Source: Massilia agrisoli
GTDB lineage: Bacteria; Pseudomonadota; Gammaproteobacteria; Burkholderiales; Burkholderiaceae_D
Direction of reading: 5' to 3'
Length of the DNA stretch: 64,000 nt
NCBI RefSeq assembly: GCF_020831365.1
Contig: NZ_JAJHPV010000014.1
Location: forward strand, 62,001-126,000
The stretch's first letter is position 1. Each line of letters starts with the position of its first letter. Made by a program: the position numbers and the translations under genes. The notes beneath the pieces are model-generated. The model did no database searches and had not been told where the DNA came from. It saw only the letters and a program-made list of their open reading frames with translations. Of the stretch, positions 56,299 through 64,000 are shown one piece after another.

Positions 56299-58341
56299 TC
56301 AGGGCGCCGGGCTGAGGCGAATCGCCTGGCCGCCGCCGGGCGCGAGCTTGAGCTGCAGGATATCCTTCGCGTCCACCGTGCGCTTTTCGGCCACCAGGTC
56401 GAAACGGCGCGCGGTGCGGTAATCGGCCTGGTCGCCGTCGCGGTAGATCTCGGCGACGTAGCGCTTGCCCGGCTCGAGGAAGTCGAGCGGCAGCGACAGC
56501 GTGCGCGCCGCACCGTCGGTCACCGACCCCACATACCAGTCGGCCGAACGGCGGTCCTTGCGCGCGATGGTGGCGTACTCGCCAACCGCGCCGTGGATCA
56601 CGCGGGTGTCGGCCCAGTCGGTCGGTACGTCCTTGATGAACTTGAATGGCACCGGATACTTCTCATAGTTCTCGATCAGGTCCGCGGCCATCACGATAGG
56701 TGAGTAGATCAGCACGAAGTTCGCCAGCTGCTTCGCCTGCGTCGAGTGGATCGGCTTGCCGTCCACGCCTTCCAGGCTCAGGATGCCGGGCGTGTAGTCC
56801 ATCGGCCCGCTCAGCATGCGCGTGAAGACCAGGTTGGCTTCGTGGTCCACGCTGTTGATCGGATTGCCCCATGCGTTGTACTCCATGCCGCGCGCGCCTT
56901 CACGCGTCAGCCAGTTCGGATAGGTGCGGCGCAGGCCGGTGTCCTTGATCGGTTCGTGGGTGTCGATGGCGATGCGGTAGCGGGCCGCTTCGCGCACGGC
57001 CTTCAGGAAGTGGCGCGATGCTTCCTGCGAGTCGGTGAACGCGAAGTGGGTGCTGTTGCCCGGACCCGCAAACAGCGCGGCCCCAGCGTCGGTCACGTAA
57101 CCGGACTTGATGCTGTCGACGCCATGGCGCGCGTACAGCTTGTAGCCCGCATCCATCTGCTTTTCGTAGTGGGCGACATTGCCGCCGGTCTCGTGGTGGC
57201 CGATCAGGCGCACGCCCTTGCTGATCGCGTAGGCGCTGACCGCCGGCAGGTCGAAGTCGGGATAGGATTTGGTGAAGCTGAAGGCCGCGCCGCCGCCGGC
57301 CCAGTTGCTGTCCCAGCCAATGTTCCAGCCCTCGACCAACACGCCGCGGAAGCCGTTGGCCGCCGCGAAGTCAATCCAGCGGCGGGTGTTCGCCGTGGTG
57401 GCGCCATGTTTCGCGCCGCTGCCCCAGGTGCTTTTATTGAGATGCATCTCCCACCAGACGCCGACGAATTTCGATGGCTTCACCCATGAGACGTCGCCCA
57501 GCTTGTTGGGCTCATTCAGGTTCAGGATCAGGTCGGACATGTAGAGGCCAGCGGCGTCGCTGGCGATCTGCATGGTGCGCCACGGGGTCGTGAAGGGCGC
57601 CCGGCGCTCGACCGCAGGCCCGGTCGCCGATGGCGTCAGGTGGGCGCGGAACTTCTGGCCTTCGACCCGGCGCATCCACATGCCCGCATAGTCGACCAGC
57701 GCCGCCTCATGGAAGGCGATGTGGGTGCCGTCCTCGGTCTTCACCGTCATCGGCGTGTTGGCGGTTCCGACTTCGCGCACCGACGTTTTGAGCACCGGGT
57801 GCTCGAGCGCGGCCACTTCGCCAGCGACCTGCCACCATGCGGTGCCGGGTTTGGCGACCACGAATTCGGTCAGTTCGTCGCTGATCTTCACGTCCTTCAG
57901 CTGCTCCTGCTTCGGAAACTCGTAGCGGAAGCCGACCCCGTCGTCGTAGACGCGGAACACCACCGCGATGCGGCGGTTCTTGAAATCCTTCTGTACCAGG
58001 TCAAGTCGCAATTCCTGGTAATGGTTTCGCACGAACTGGCGCTCGCCCCACGGCTGCTCCCACGTGTCGTCGTGCGATGACAAGGTCTTTTTGTCGAGTG
58101 AAAAGCCGCCGTCGAATTTTGGCGCATTGGTCAGGACGAAACCAAGGCGCGACCAGGTGATGACATCCTCGCCGCGCCGCTTGACCGCGTACGCCAGGCG
58201 GCCGCCGTTCTCGATCCTTACGTCGACATTCAGGATCTTGTTTGGCGAGGCGGCGCTTGCGACAAGCTCGTCGGCCCACGCGGATGGGGCCACACAAGAG
58301 GCTGCAAGGATGGCTGATATCAGGCCGGCTTTGATGTGCAT
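56299..58341 (-). CDS. Glycoside hydrolase family 97 alpha-glucosidase (SusB-like)
   Basis: 680 residues with signal peptide (cleavage near SAWADE, residue 24). GH97 features: N-terminal beta-sandwich (NKILNVDVRIENGGRLAYAV), the barrel with WWEMHLNKSTWG, GVLVEGWNIGWDSNW, DSIKSGYV and IDTHEPIKDTGLRRTYPN, and GMEYNAWGNP further on. GH97 enzymes are periplasmic exo-alpha-glucosidases needing calcium, as SusB in Bacteroides. It lies 81 bases behind the pullulanase gene in the same direction, so the two likely act in sequence on branched alpha-glucans. Inverting versus retaining type cannot be decided by eye. Confidence 0.92.
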   Translation of the reverse strand: MHIKAGLISAILAASCVAPSAWADELVASAASPNKILNVDVRIENGGRLAYAVKRRGEDVITWSRLGFVLTNAPKFDGGFSLDKKTLSSHDDTWEQPWGERQFVRNHYQELRLDLVQKDFKNRRIAVVFRVYDDGVGFRYEFPKQEQLKDVKISDELTEFVVAKPGTAWWQVAGEVAALEHPVLKTSVREVGTANTPMTVKTEDGTHIAFHEAALVDYAGMWMRRVEGQKFRAHLTPSATGPAVERRAPFTTPWRTMQIASDAAGLYMSDLILNLNEPNKLGDVSWVKPSKFVGVWWEMHLNKSTWGSGAKHGATTANTRRWIDFAAANGFRGVLVEGWNIGWDSNWAGGGAAFSFTKSYPDFDLPAVSAYAISKGVRLIGHHETGGNVAHYEKQMDAGYKLYARHGVDSIKSGYVTDAGAALFAGPGNSTHFAFTDSQEASRHFLKAVREAARYRIAIDTHEPIKDTGLRRTYPNWLTREGARGMEYNAWGNPINSVDHEANLVFTRMLSGPMDYTPGILSLEGVDGKPIHSTQAKQLANFVLIYSPIVMAADLIENYEKYPVPFKFIKDVPTDWADTRVIHGAVGEYATIARKDRRSADWYVGSVTDGAARTLSLPLDFLEPGKRYVAEIYRDGDQADYRTARRFDLVAEKRTVDAKDILQLKLAPGGGQAIRLSPAP

Positions 58342-58382
58342 GGGTCGATTCTCTTCATGGTTGAACAGGTACTTGTAAACAC

Positions 58383-58409
58383 GCCGCCCCCGCTGCGGGA
58401 GCGGCGCTT
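58383..58409 (-). terminator. Hairpin between pullulanase and GH97 genes
   Basis: ACGCCGCCCCCGC and GCGGGAGCGGCGC pair along 11-12 bases around a 3-base loop, 14 bases after the pullulanase stop codon in the leftward direction, followed by TGTTTAC. It may end transcription partly or protect the upstream mRNA. Confidence 0.55.
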
Positions 58410-58422
58410 GTTGCGCTACTGC

Positions 58423-61400
58423 TTAATTGCCGCCATCACCATTTTCCACGAAGACCACCGTGGTGCGCGGCGGAATGCGGAAGGCGCCGCTGGCTGGGTC
58501 GAAGGCAGCGGTGCGCGCCAGCGCGTCGCTGCCCGACTTCCGGTGCACCTTGTGCAGCGCCAGTTTGCGGCCCTTCATCTCGGCGATGGTCAGGTCCTTC
58601 GCCACCTTGTCCACATTGAAGAAGGCGGTGACGCCCTTGTACTTTGCGCCAGGGTAGCGCTGGCCGTCAATGCTCATCGCGATCAGGCCTGCAAGCTGCT
58701 GCGGACCGGTGTTGTGGAAGCGGACGCGCTCCATCACGTCCTGCGCTGTACGCAGGCGGAACAGCGAGGTGTCCTTGCGGATTTCCAGCATGTCGATGAA
58801 GTAGTCGCGCGCTGCGATGATCGCGGCCTGGTCCGGCTTGATCAGCGGGTTTGCCAGGATCGGCGACATCAGTTCCCAGTTGCCGCTGTTCGGCCCAGCC
58901 ATCGGAAGTCCGACGCCGAAGTTATTGTCCTGGTAGCTGTAGTCGAGGCGGTTGAACCAGTCGCCCGCATTGTAGCTGTCGCGGTCCATCGACTTGGAGC
59001 GCAGGATCTCCTGGCCCGCATGGAAGAACGGCACGCCCTGCGACAGCATGTTGATGGCCGCGCCCAGGTTCTGCACGCGCACGCGGTCGGCCAGGCTGGT
59101 CGACTGCGGCAGCTTGTAGGCGTTCAGGTCGAACAGGGTCTGGTTGTCGTGCGCTTCGACGTAGTTGATGGTTTCGCCAGGGCTGGCCGCGAAGCCGGCT
59201 TGCTGGCCGAAGTAGTCGATCTGCGAATTCCTGCGCACAGCGCCGAAGCGGTCGGTGAAGCTGTAGTCGCGCAGGGTGCCGGACAGTCCGACCTTGACCA
59301 GGTCGCCCAGGCGCAGCAGGTCGTCTTTGGTTTGGGTGCTCATCGCATTCGGGTCGTACCAGGCGCCGTTGATGAAACCCTGCTGGCTGATCAGGGCAGG
59401 GCCGCCGTCGCAGCATCCGCCGCCGCGCACCGCGTCGCGCAGGCGGTCGTTGAACGAGCCGATGCCGGTGCCGGCCATGTTCCACTGGCGCGCCTGCACG
59501 AAGCGCGCGTCGTTCGCCACGGCGCCGAAGTTCCAGGCTTCGCCATACAGGTAGATTTCGCGGCCTGCTGCCTTGTTGACAGCGGCCTGCAGGCGTTTGA
59601 CGACCGACAACGGATGCATGCCCATGATGTCGAAGCGGATGCTGTCGATCTTGTACTGGCTGGTCCAGGTGACGGCCGAGTCGATCATCAGCTTGGCCAT
59701 CATCGCGTTTTCGGCGGCGGTATCGGCGCAGCAGCTGTCGTTGGTGATGTCGCCCTTGGCGTTGAGGCGGTAGTAGTAGGCCGGCACGATGCGGTCGAGG
59801 ACCGAGGTGGGGCCCTGCTGCGAGCCGCTGGTGTGGTTGTAGACCACGTCCATCGTCACGCGCAGGCCTTCTTCATGCAGCGCGCGAACCATCGCGCGGA
59901 ACTCGCGCACGCGCACTGCGCCGTCGGCGGCGTTGGTGGCGTAGCTGCCGTCCGGCGCTGTGTAGTGGACCGGGTCGTAACCCCAGTTGAAGCAGTCGCT
60001 GTTTTCGCTCGCTGCGACGGCTCGCTGCTGGGCGTCCGAATTTGGCCCGGCCGCCGGCACCGCCGGCGTGGTGCAGCCGGTCTCGTTGACGCTGGCGATG
60101 TCGAACGTCGGCAGCAGGTGGATGTGGGTCAGGCCGGCGCGCTGCAGCTTGCGCAGGTGCTGCATGCCGTTGGAGCCGGTGTCGGTAAAGGCCATGAATT
60201 TGCCGCGGTGGGCGCCTGGCACCGACAGGTCGCTGGCGCTGAAGTCGCGCACCTGCAGCTCGTACAGCGCGATGTCGGTGGCGCTGTCGAGGCGCGGGAT
60301 GCGCTGCTCATCCCAGCCGGCCGGCTTGAGCAGCGGGCTGTCCAGGTTCGCGACGAAGCTGCGCTGGCCGTTGGCGTTCAGGCTGAGCGAATACGGATCC
60401 GTGACTTCGTTGCTCACCAGCTGGTTGCCGGCCCAGCGCGACAGCACCTTGACCGTGTACGTGTAGTAGGCGCGGTTGGTCCAGCTGGCGTCGGGAGCGG
60501 TGTAGTGCCACACGCCGCTGGCCGCGTCCTTCGACATCGGCACGGTGGATGCTGTCGTGGCGGCGGCGTCGGCGTACACGTTCAGCGACACCGACCTGGC
60601 CGTCGGCGCCCAGACGCGGAAGGTCGGCACCCCGGCTGCGTTGAAGGTGGCCCCGAGCTTGGCATCGGCCGCTGCGGCGGCGAACACCGCATCGAGCATG
60701 CCGCTGGCCTGCAGCGAGGTGACCTGCAGCAACTTGCCCGCCGCGCTGTACTGCGCGATGGCGAACTGGCTGCTGGCCCTGGCTGCAAGCCCGGCGGCGT
60801 CATCGGCCGACAGCTTCAGCGCGGTGAGGCCGGCAAGGTGCGGGTACTTCGCTTTCAGTTCGGGCGACAGCTCGCCCCCGACGCTCAGGTCCATGCTGCC
60901 GTCGGCCCCGGTGACGCCTTCCGGCGCGGAACCCAGGCCGCCATCGGCCGCGTAAAACAGTTTATAGCTGCCGGTGGCAGGCGTACCGGGCCACGCGAGC
61001 GTGTCGGCCGACAGCCAGTGGGCCGAGGCGTTGGCCAGGTTGCCGTAGCTGAGCGGCGGAGGCGAGGCGTGGATCGTGCAGTCGCCCTCGAGCATCCAGA
61101 TTTCCTGGCCTGCGGTGGCAATATCCGATCGCAGGTCGACGCCCTGGTCGTTGCCGCAGTTCTTGTTGCCGTAGCCGTCGGTGACCAGGAACCAGATCGA
61201 AGTCTTGCTGGTGTCGAGCGGAATGTCGACGTAACCCCCAAAGGCGTCGCTGCCGGTCATCATGAAGCGGTCGGTGATCCAGGCCGAACTCGGGTTGGCG
61301 GGGCCCCACCACGAATACACGCCCCAGTCGCGCTCGTCGCCTTGCGCGCGATGGAAGTGCATGCGGATGGTGCCGGGGGCGGGCGCCGCGACCGCTCCGC

Positions 61401-61542
61401 GCACGGCGGACTGCGTAAAGAATTGCGGTGGCTGTGCGACGGGCTCTGCGCTGTTGCCGCCACAGGCGGCCAGCACGACCCCGGCGGCCCCGGCAGTCAG
61501 AATCTGCGTCAGCCGCGAAGTAATACTACCAAGAGACTTCAT
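58423..61542 (-). CDS. pulA: Pullulanase, secreted lipoprotein (GH13)
   Basis: 1039 residues from the ATG ending at 61542, behind AAAGGAG. Lipoprotein signal ending VVLAACGG (Cys27 region). An N-terminal CBM41-like starch-binding domain (IRMHFHRAQGDERDWGVYSW), a CBM48/N domain (GVPTFRVWAPTARSVSLNVY), then the GH13 barrel with NWGYDPVHY, the nucleophile Asp in SIRFDIMGMHP (about residue 635), the acid Glu in YLYGEAWN (about 665) and the transition-state Asp in NYVEAHDNQ (about 795). It cleaves alpha-1,6 links of pullulan, amylopectin or glycogen at the cell surface. First gene of the pullulanase-GH97 unit. Confidence 0.96.
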   Translation of the reverse strand: MKSLGSITSRLTQILTAGAAGVVLAACGGNSAEPVAQPPQFFTQSAVRGAVAAPAPGTIRMHFHRAQGDERDWGVYSWWGPANPSSAWITDRFMMTGSDAFGGYVDIPLDTSKTSIWFLVTDGYGNKNCGNDQGVDLRSDIATAGQEIWMLEGDCTIHASPPPLSYGNLANASAHWLSADTLAWPGTPATGSYKLFYAADGGLGSAPEGVTGADGSMDLSVGGELSPELKAKYPHLAGLTALKLSADDAAGLAARASSQFAIAQYSAAGKLLQVTSLQASGMLDAVFAAAAADAKLGATFNAAGVPTFRVWAPTARSVSLNVYADAAATTASTVPMSKDAASGVWHYTAPDASWTNRAYYTYTVKVLSRWAGNQLVSNEVTDPYSLSLNANGQRSFVANLDSPLLKPAGWDEQRIPRLDSATDIALYELQVRDFSASDLSVPGAHRGKFMAFTDTGSNGMQHLRKLQRAGLTHIHLLPTFDIASVNETGCTTPAVPAAGPNSDAQQRAVAASENSDCFNWGYDPVHYTAPDGSYATNAADGAVRVREFRAMVRALHEEGLRVTMDVVYNHTSGSQQGPTSVLDRIVPAYYYRLNAKGDITNDSCCADTAAENAMMAKLMIDSAVTWTSQYKIDSIRFDIMGMHPLSVVKRLQAAVNKAAGREIYLYGEAWNFGAVANDARFVQARQWNMAGTGIGSFNDRLRDAVRGGGCCDGGPALISQQGFINGAWYDPNAMSTQTKDDLLRLGDLVKVGLSGTLRDYSFTDRFGAVRRNSQIDYFGQQAGFAASPGETINYVEAHDNQTLFDLNAYKLPQSTSLADRVRVQNLGAAINMLSQGVPFFHAGQEILRSKSMDRDSYNAGDWFNRLDYSYQDNNFGVGLPMAGPNSGNWELMSPILANPLIKPDQAAIIAARDYFIDMLEIRKDTSLFRLRTAQDVMERVRFHNTGPQQLAGLIAMSIDGQRYPGAKYKGVTAFFNVDKVAKDLTIAEMKGRKLALHKVHRKSGSDALARTAAFDPASGAFRIPPRTTVVFVENGDGGN

Positions 61543-61649
61543 GTTTGTTACTCCTTTGGAGTGAGATGCGGCACACGTTCCCTTGTCCTTATTTATGGTT
61601 CTTGCGGCGACGGGTGGCCATGAGGGTGGTCCCATCTGTAATATTACTA

Positions 61650-61662
61650 CACTATGTTAGTG
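61650..61662. promoter_or_regulatory. Inverted repeat in the pulA upstream region
   Basis: CACTA-TGT-TAGTG in an AT-rich stretch about 110 bases upstream of the pulA start codon, next to a rightward TTGACA (61666-61671). It could be an operator for a LacI-type or similar sugar regulator; none is encoded in the window. Confidence 0.3.
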
Positions 61663-61796
61663 AAATTGACATGTCTGTACGTGGAAAAATACGGCAGCGG
61701 CGGGTAGATGGCTGGCCCGTTGTGTGAGATCGGCTTGGCCGCATCATTTCCGGCACCATCCGCCTGTGTCGGTACAGTGATCGTTTGTCGCCCGAT

Positions 61797-61810
61797 GTGA
61801 TGTGCATCAA
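61797..61810. promoter_or_regulatory. FNR/CRP-like site upstream of the Hsp20 gene
   Basis: GTGATGTGCATCAA differs from the FNR consensus TTGAT-N4-ATCAA at one base; with flanking T it also resembles a CRP site (TGTGA-N6-TCAAA). It is about 107 bases ahead of the start codon. No -10 lies at class II spacing, so its role is less clear than that of the box at 459. Confidence 0.42.
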
Positions 61811-61916
61811 ATGCAATGCGAGGCGACAGCGATGGGAAGGCGCAGAATGGGTTTGCGTTCGGGCGGCCAGCATCGATCTGGACGCGCCAATTCAAGGACC
61901 TCAACAGGAGACTACA

Positions 61917-62369
61917 ATGTCCACACAACTTACGCGCTTCGACCCATTCATGGAACTGGCTAACTTCGATTCCCTGCGCAGCATCGACGATATCTTTCGC
62001 GACTTCCGCCTGAAGCAGCTGTTGCGCGATGCCGCAGCGCCAGCGCCGATCAGGATTGATGTCTCGGAAACCGATAAGGCCTACACGGTGAAGGCGGAAA
62101 TGCCGGGCGTGAACAAGGAAGATATCAACGTCAATCTTGATGGCAATCGGGTGTCGATCGCAGTGGAAACCAAACGCGAAGCGGAAAAAAAGGACGGATC
62201 GAATGTCGTGCGCGCGGAACGCTATGTTGGCAAGAGCTTCCGCAGCTTTACCCTTGACCATGAAGTCGATAATGCCGCTTCGCAAGCTACCTACCGCGAC
62301 GGGGTGCTTGAACTGATTTTAGCCAAGCGTCCCAACGGGAAAAGCAGCGAAAAGCTCACCATTAGTTGA
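61917..62369 (+). CDS. Small heat shock protein, Hsp20 family
   Basis: 150 residues from the ATG at 61917, behind CAGGAG; the frame is open from 61785. Alpha-crystallin domain from about residue 45: IRIDVSETDKAYTVKAEMPG, GVNKEDINVNLDGNRVSIAV, and the closing GVLELILAKRPNGKS, with the A-x-x-x-GVL-like DGVLEL motif. It is an ATP-independent holdase. No sigma-32 promoter was seen. The nearby FNR/CRP-like box and the FNR-like regulator gene downstream suggest induction at low oxygen rather than by heat alone. Confidence 0.93.
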   Translation: MSTQLTRFDPFMELANFDSLRSIDDIFRDFRLKQLLRDAAAPAPIRIDVSETDKAYTVKAEMPGVNKEDINVNLDGNRVSIAVETKREAEKKDGSNVVRAERYVGKSFRSFTLDHEVDNAASQATYRDGVLELILAKRPNGKSSEKLTIS

Positions 62370-62545
62370 CCATCATCGCGCGATTCCCGGGCCCGCGTTC
62401 TCGCGGCACGGCTCCCGACGGGCATCCGCCAAGCGCGCACACGAGAACGCATCCCGGCGCGCGCGCTTCAACAACAGGTCGAAATATTCATTGCGGCTAC
62501 GATCGCATCGGCCTAGACTAAAGGTTCGCCACCGGGAGCCAACCA

Positions 62546-63376
62546 ATGTCCTCAACATTTGCGATAACTCCCGCGCTTCCAGGTTTCCGATCCGCGCGTA
62601 CCGCGTGCGCACCATGTTGGCTCAATGCGCAATGCCTGTCGGAGGGATTAAGCGATGGCGAAAACCGTCTGCTCGCCAGAATCATCAGCTACCGGCGCCT
62701 TGCTCGCGATGAGTCACTGTTTTGCATGGAAGAACCTTTTGCAAATCTGTTTGTGGTGCGTTTCGGCCAGTTCAAAACCTTCAGCCTCAACCTAAGTGGC
62801 GAGCAGCAAGTTGTCGGGTTTCAGATGACGGGCGACATGATGGGGATGGATGCCATCGGGACACAGTACCATCAAAGTGCCGCCATCGCCCTTGAAGATA
62901 GCGAAGTATGCGTGCTTCCCTTCGCGCGGCTTGAGACCTTGTTAGCAGAGCTCCCAACATTGCAGCGGCATTTCCATCGGCTCATGAGCCATGAGATCAA
63001 TCGCGAACAGAGCGCGATGCTGTCGCTGCAGAGCATGCGGGCGGAGCAGCGGTTCGCCATTTTCCTGCTGAGCCTGTCGGCGCGCTACGCCGCGCGGGGC
63101 TACTCCCCAAGCCGTTTTCAGCTACGCATGTCGCGAAAGGACATTGGGAACTACCTCGGCCTGACAGTCGAAAGCGTCAGCCGAGTGATACTGCGGCTGA
63201 ACCAGAAAGGCTGGTTGCGTGTGGTGCGGCGGGAAGTCGAGATTCTCGACTTCGTTAGTGTCGAATCGCTTGCCAAAGGACTGACTCGCGCGGAGGCAAT
63301 TGGCAGCTGCCGCCTTCAAGCAGAGCATCACGCGGCGCTGGCGATGCACTTCGATCTCGTCTCATGCCTGCACTAA
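62546..63376 (+). CDS. FNR/ANR-like Crp-family regulator with candidate Fe-S cysteines
   Basis: 276 residues, start behind GGGAG. Near the N terminus Cys21, Cys24 and Cys30 (ACAPCWLNAQC) show the C-x2-C-x5-C pattern of FNR, and a fourth Cys occurs in the cyclic-nucleotide-binding-like domain (EDSEVCVLP, about residue 120), the expected set for an oxygen-labile 4Fe-4S cluster. The DNA-binding helix reads MSRKDIGNYLGLTVESVSRV, with E..SR as in FNR, which recognises TTGAT-N4-ATCAA. It is thus a candidate to bind the boxes at 459-472 and 61797-61810. The C-terminal extension of about 40 residues is unusual. Confidence 0.9.
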   Translation: MSSTFAITPALPGFRSARTACAPCWLNAQCLSEGLSDGENRLLARIISYRRLARDESLFCMEEPFANLFVVRFGQFKTFSLNLSGEQQVVGFQMTGDMMGMDAIGTQYHQSAAIALEDSEVCVLPFARLETLLAELPTLQRHFHRLMSHEINREQSAMLSLQSMRAEQRFAIFLLSLSARYAARGYSPSRFQLRMSRKDIGNYLGLTVESVSRVILRLNQKGWLRVVRREVEILDFVSVESLAKGLTRAEAIGSCRLQAEHHAALAMHFDLVSCLH

Positions 63377-63524
63377 GCTCGTCAAGTCAAGGCAGTGACA
63401 ATCCAGCATTCGCCGGTTATGGTGGATGGTCTCATGGCGCGCAGTGACGCGGCGCCGCCCGGAGTTGTCCCGCGCGGCACGTCATCGGACAGCGCGTCGG
63501 CGCGTTCTGCTACCGGGGGGCACA

Positions 63525-64000
63525 ATGAATGAAAAGTTACACGAGCTGTTGTCCAGGATGAGTGCGCTTGAGGACGAACTGGCAATTGCGCTTCATGACC
63601 AGGAAAGCCGGATGTTTTTTAAAATTAGGGGCAAGCGCATCGAGTTCGATTCGGCAGTGCGGCAAGAGCATCAGCGTCTCAAGACCGGTTTTTTTCATTG
63701 GTTGACCGCTTCCCGTCCCCAGAATTTGCTTACCGGGCCGATCATCTACGCCATGATTTTTCCGCTCGCCTTGATTGATTTGAGCATCAGCTGTTACCAG
63801 GCACTGTGCTTTCCCATCTATCGAATCGCAAAAGTGCGGCGCGCCGACTACATCGTGCTCGATCGCCAGTATCTCGACTATTTGAACCGGTTTGAGAAAT
63901 TTCATTGCACATACTGTGCGTACGCTGCGGGCCTGATCGCTTACTGCACGGAGATCGTTGCGCGAACCGAACAGTATTTCTGTCCGATCAAGCATGCGCG
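63525..64000 (+). CDS. Membrane-associated protein with Cys-rich motif, C terminus outside the window
   Basis: Starts MNEKLHELLSRMSALEDELA behind a GGGGGG tract; 158 codons are visible and the frame is open at the window end. The N-terminal 60 residues are predicted helical and charged, then a hydrophobic segment (GPIIYAMIFPLALIDLSISC, about 73-92), then DYIVLDRQYLDYLNRFEKFHC with a Cys cluster C-x2-C in HCTYCAYAAGL and further Cys in YCTEI and YFCPIKH. The conserved Cys/His could bind metal. I do not know a function for this kind of protein. It does not overlap the FNR-like gene; 148 bases separate them. Confidence 0.8.
   Translation, partial: MNEKLHELLSRMSALEDELAIALHDQESRMFFKIRGKRIEFDSAVRQEHQRLKTGFFHWLTASRPQNLLTGPIIYAMIFPLALIDLSISCYQALCFPIYRIAKVRRADYIVLDRQYLDYLNRFEKFHCTYCAYAAGLIAYCTEIVARTEQYFCPIKHA

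Larger units (their letters stand above)
61543..61916. other. Divergent spacer between pulA and the Hsp20 gene
   Basis: 374 bases without a gene. It holds two regulatory-looking sites, listed separately (61650-61662 and 61797-61810). Short frames in this spacer lack ribosome binding sites or are extensions of the Hsp20 frame. Confidence 0.7.

Noticed and set aside
58336-61623. 1095-codon frame on the plus strand
   Set aside because: Antisense of the pullulanase gene, whose catalytic motifs are complete on the other strand; the composition is that of a GC-driven shadow.

Overview
The window is GC-rich (AT-rich only in some intergenic regions) and looks like a chromosomal segment of a betaproteobacterium of the order Burkholderiales, most likely family Oxalobacteraceae (Massilia/Duganella-like). 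The basis is the gene order cysS-alkA-accA-tilS-lysC-tRNA-Ser(GCT), the rnr-rlmB pair, a phasin, a bacteriophytochrome, a SusB-type GH97 enzyme and a long TonB receptor. The taxonomic call is inference from gene content.

Layout. 1-0.8 kb: start of a leftward CapD/WbpM-like polysaccharide gene behind an AT-rich spacer carrying a perfect FNR-type box. 0.8-5.7 kb: GH19 lysozyme-like enzyme, DUF1460 lipoprotein, TonB-dependent receptor. 5.7-6.4 kb: two unlisted small genes, the first behind a run of four hairpins. 6.5-9.4 kb: overlapping four-gene operon of two LiaF-like membrane proteins, a LytS-type kinase and a LytTR regulator. 9.4-13.4 kb: coupled operon of a FAN1-like nuclease and an Fe-S helicase, headed by a textbook LexA box. 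13.4-29.1 kb: type VI secretion locus in three transcription units (tagX-like, tssM, tagF, ompA-like rightward; tssJ, tssL leftward; TPR lipoprotein, tssB, tssC, hcp, clpV, tssA rightward). The genes of the baseplate (tssE, tssF, tssG, tssK, vgrG) are all missing from it. 29-36.5 kb: BASS transporter, phasin, two identical tRNA-Leu genes, rnr-rlmB, cysE, yceH. 36.6-38.9 kb: YtrA-type GntR/ABC operon with overlapping promoter and operator. 39-43 kb: Fur-controlled ferric iron ABC transporter split into three units. 43-54 kb: housekeeping genes lpxH, ppiB, ppiA, cysS, alkA-like, accA, tilS, lysC, tRNA-Ser, maeB. 54-64 kb: bacteriophytochrome kinase, alpha-glucan degradation pair (GH97, pullulanase), Hsp20, an FNR-like regulator with four candidate cluster cysteines, and a truncated membrane protein.

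Regulatory sites are unusually legible: FNR, LexA, two Fur boxes, a GntR operator, several terminators and palindromic repeats including a REPIN-like pair. The points most worth following are the baseplate-less T6SS locus, the SOS-linked nuclease/helicase operon, the FNR-type class II promoter at the left edge, and the hairpin array ahead of the 52-residue protein.
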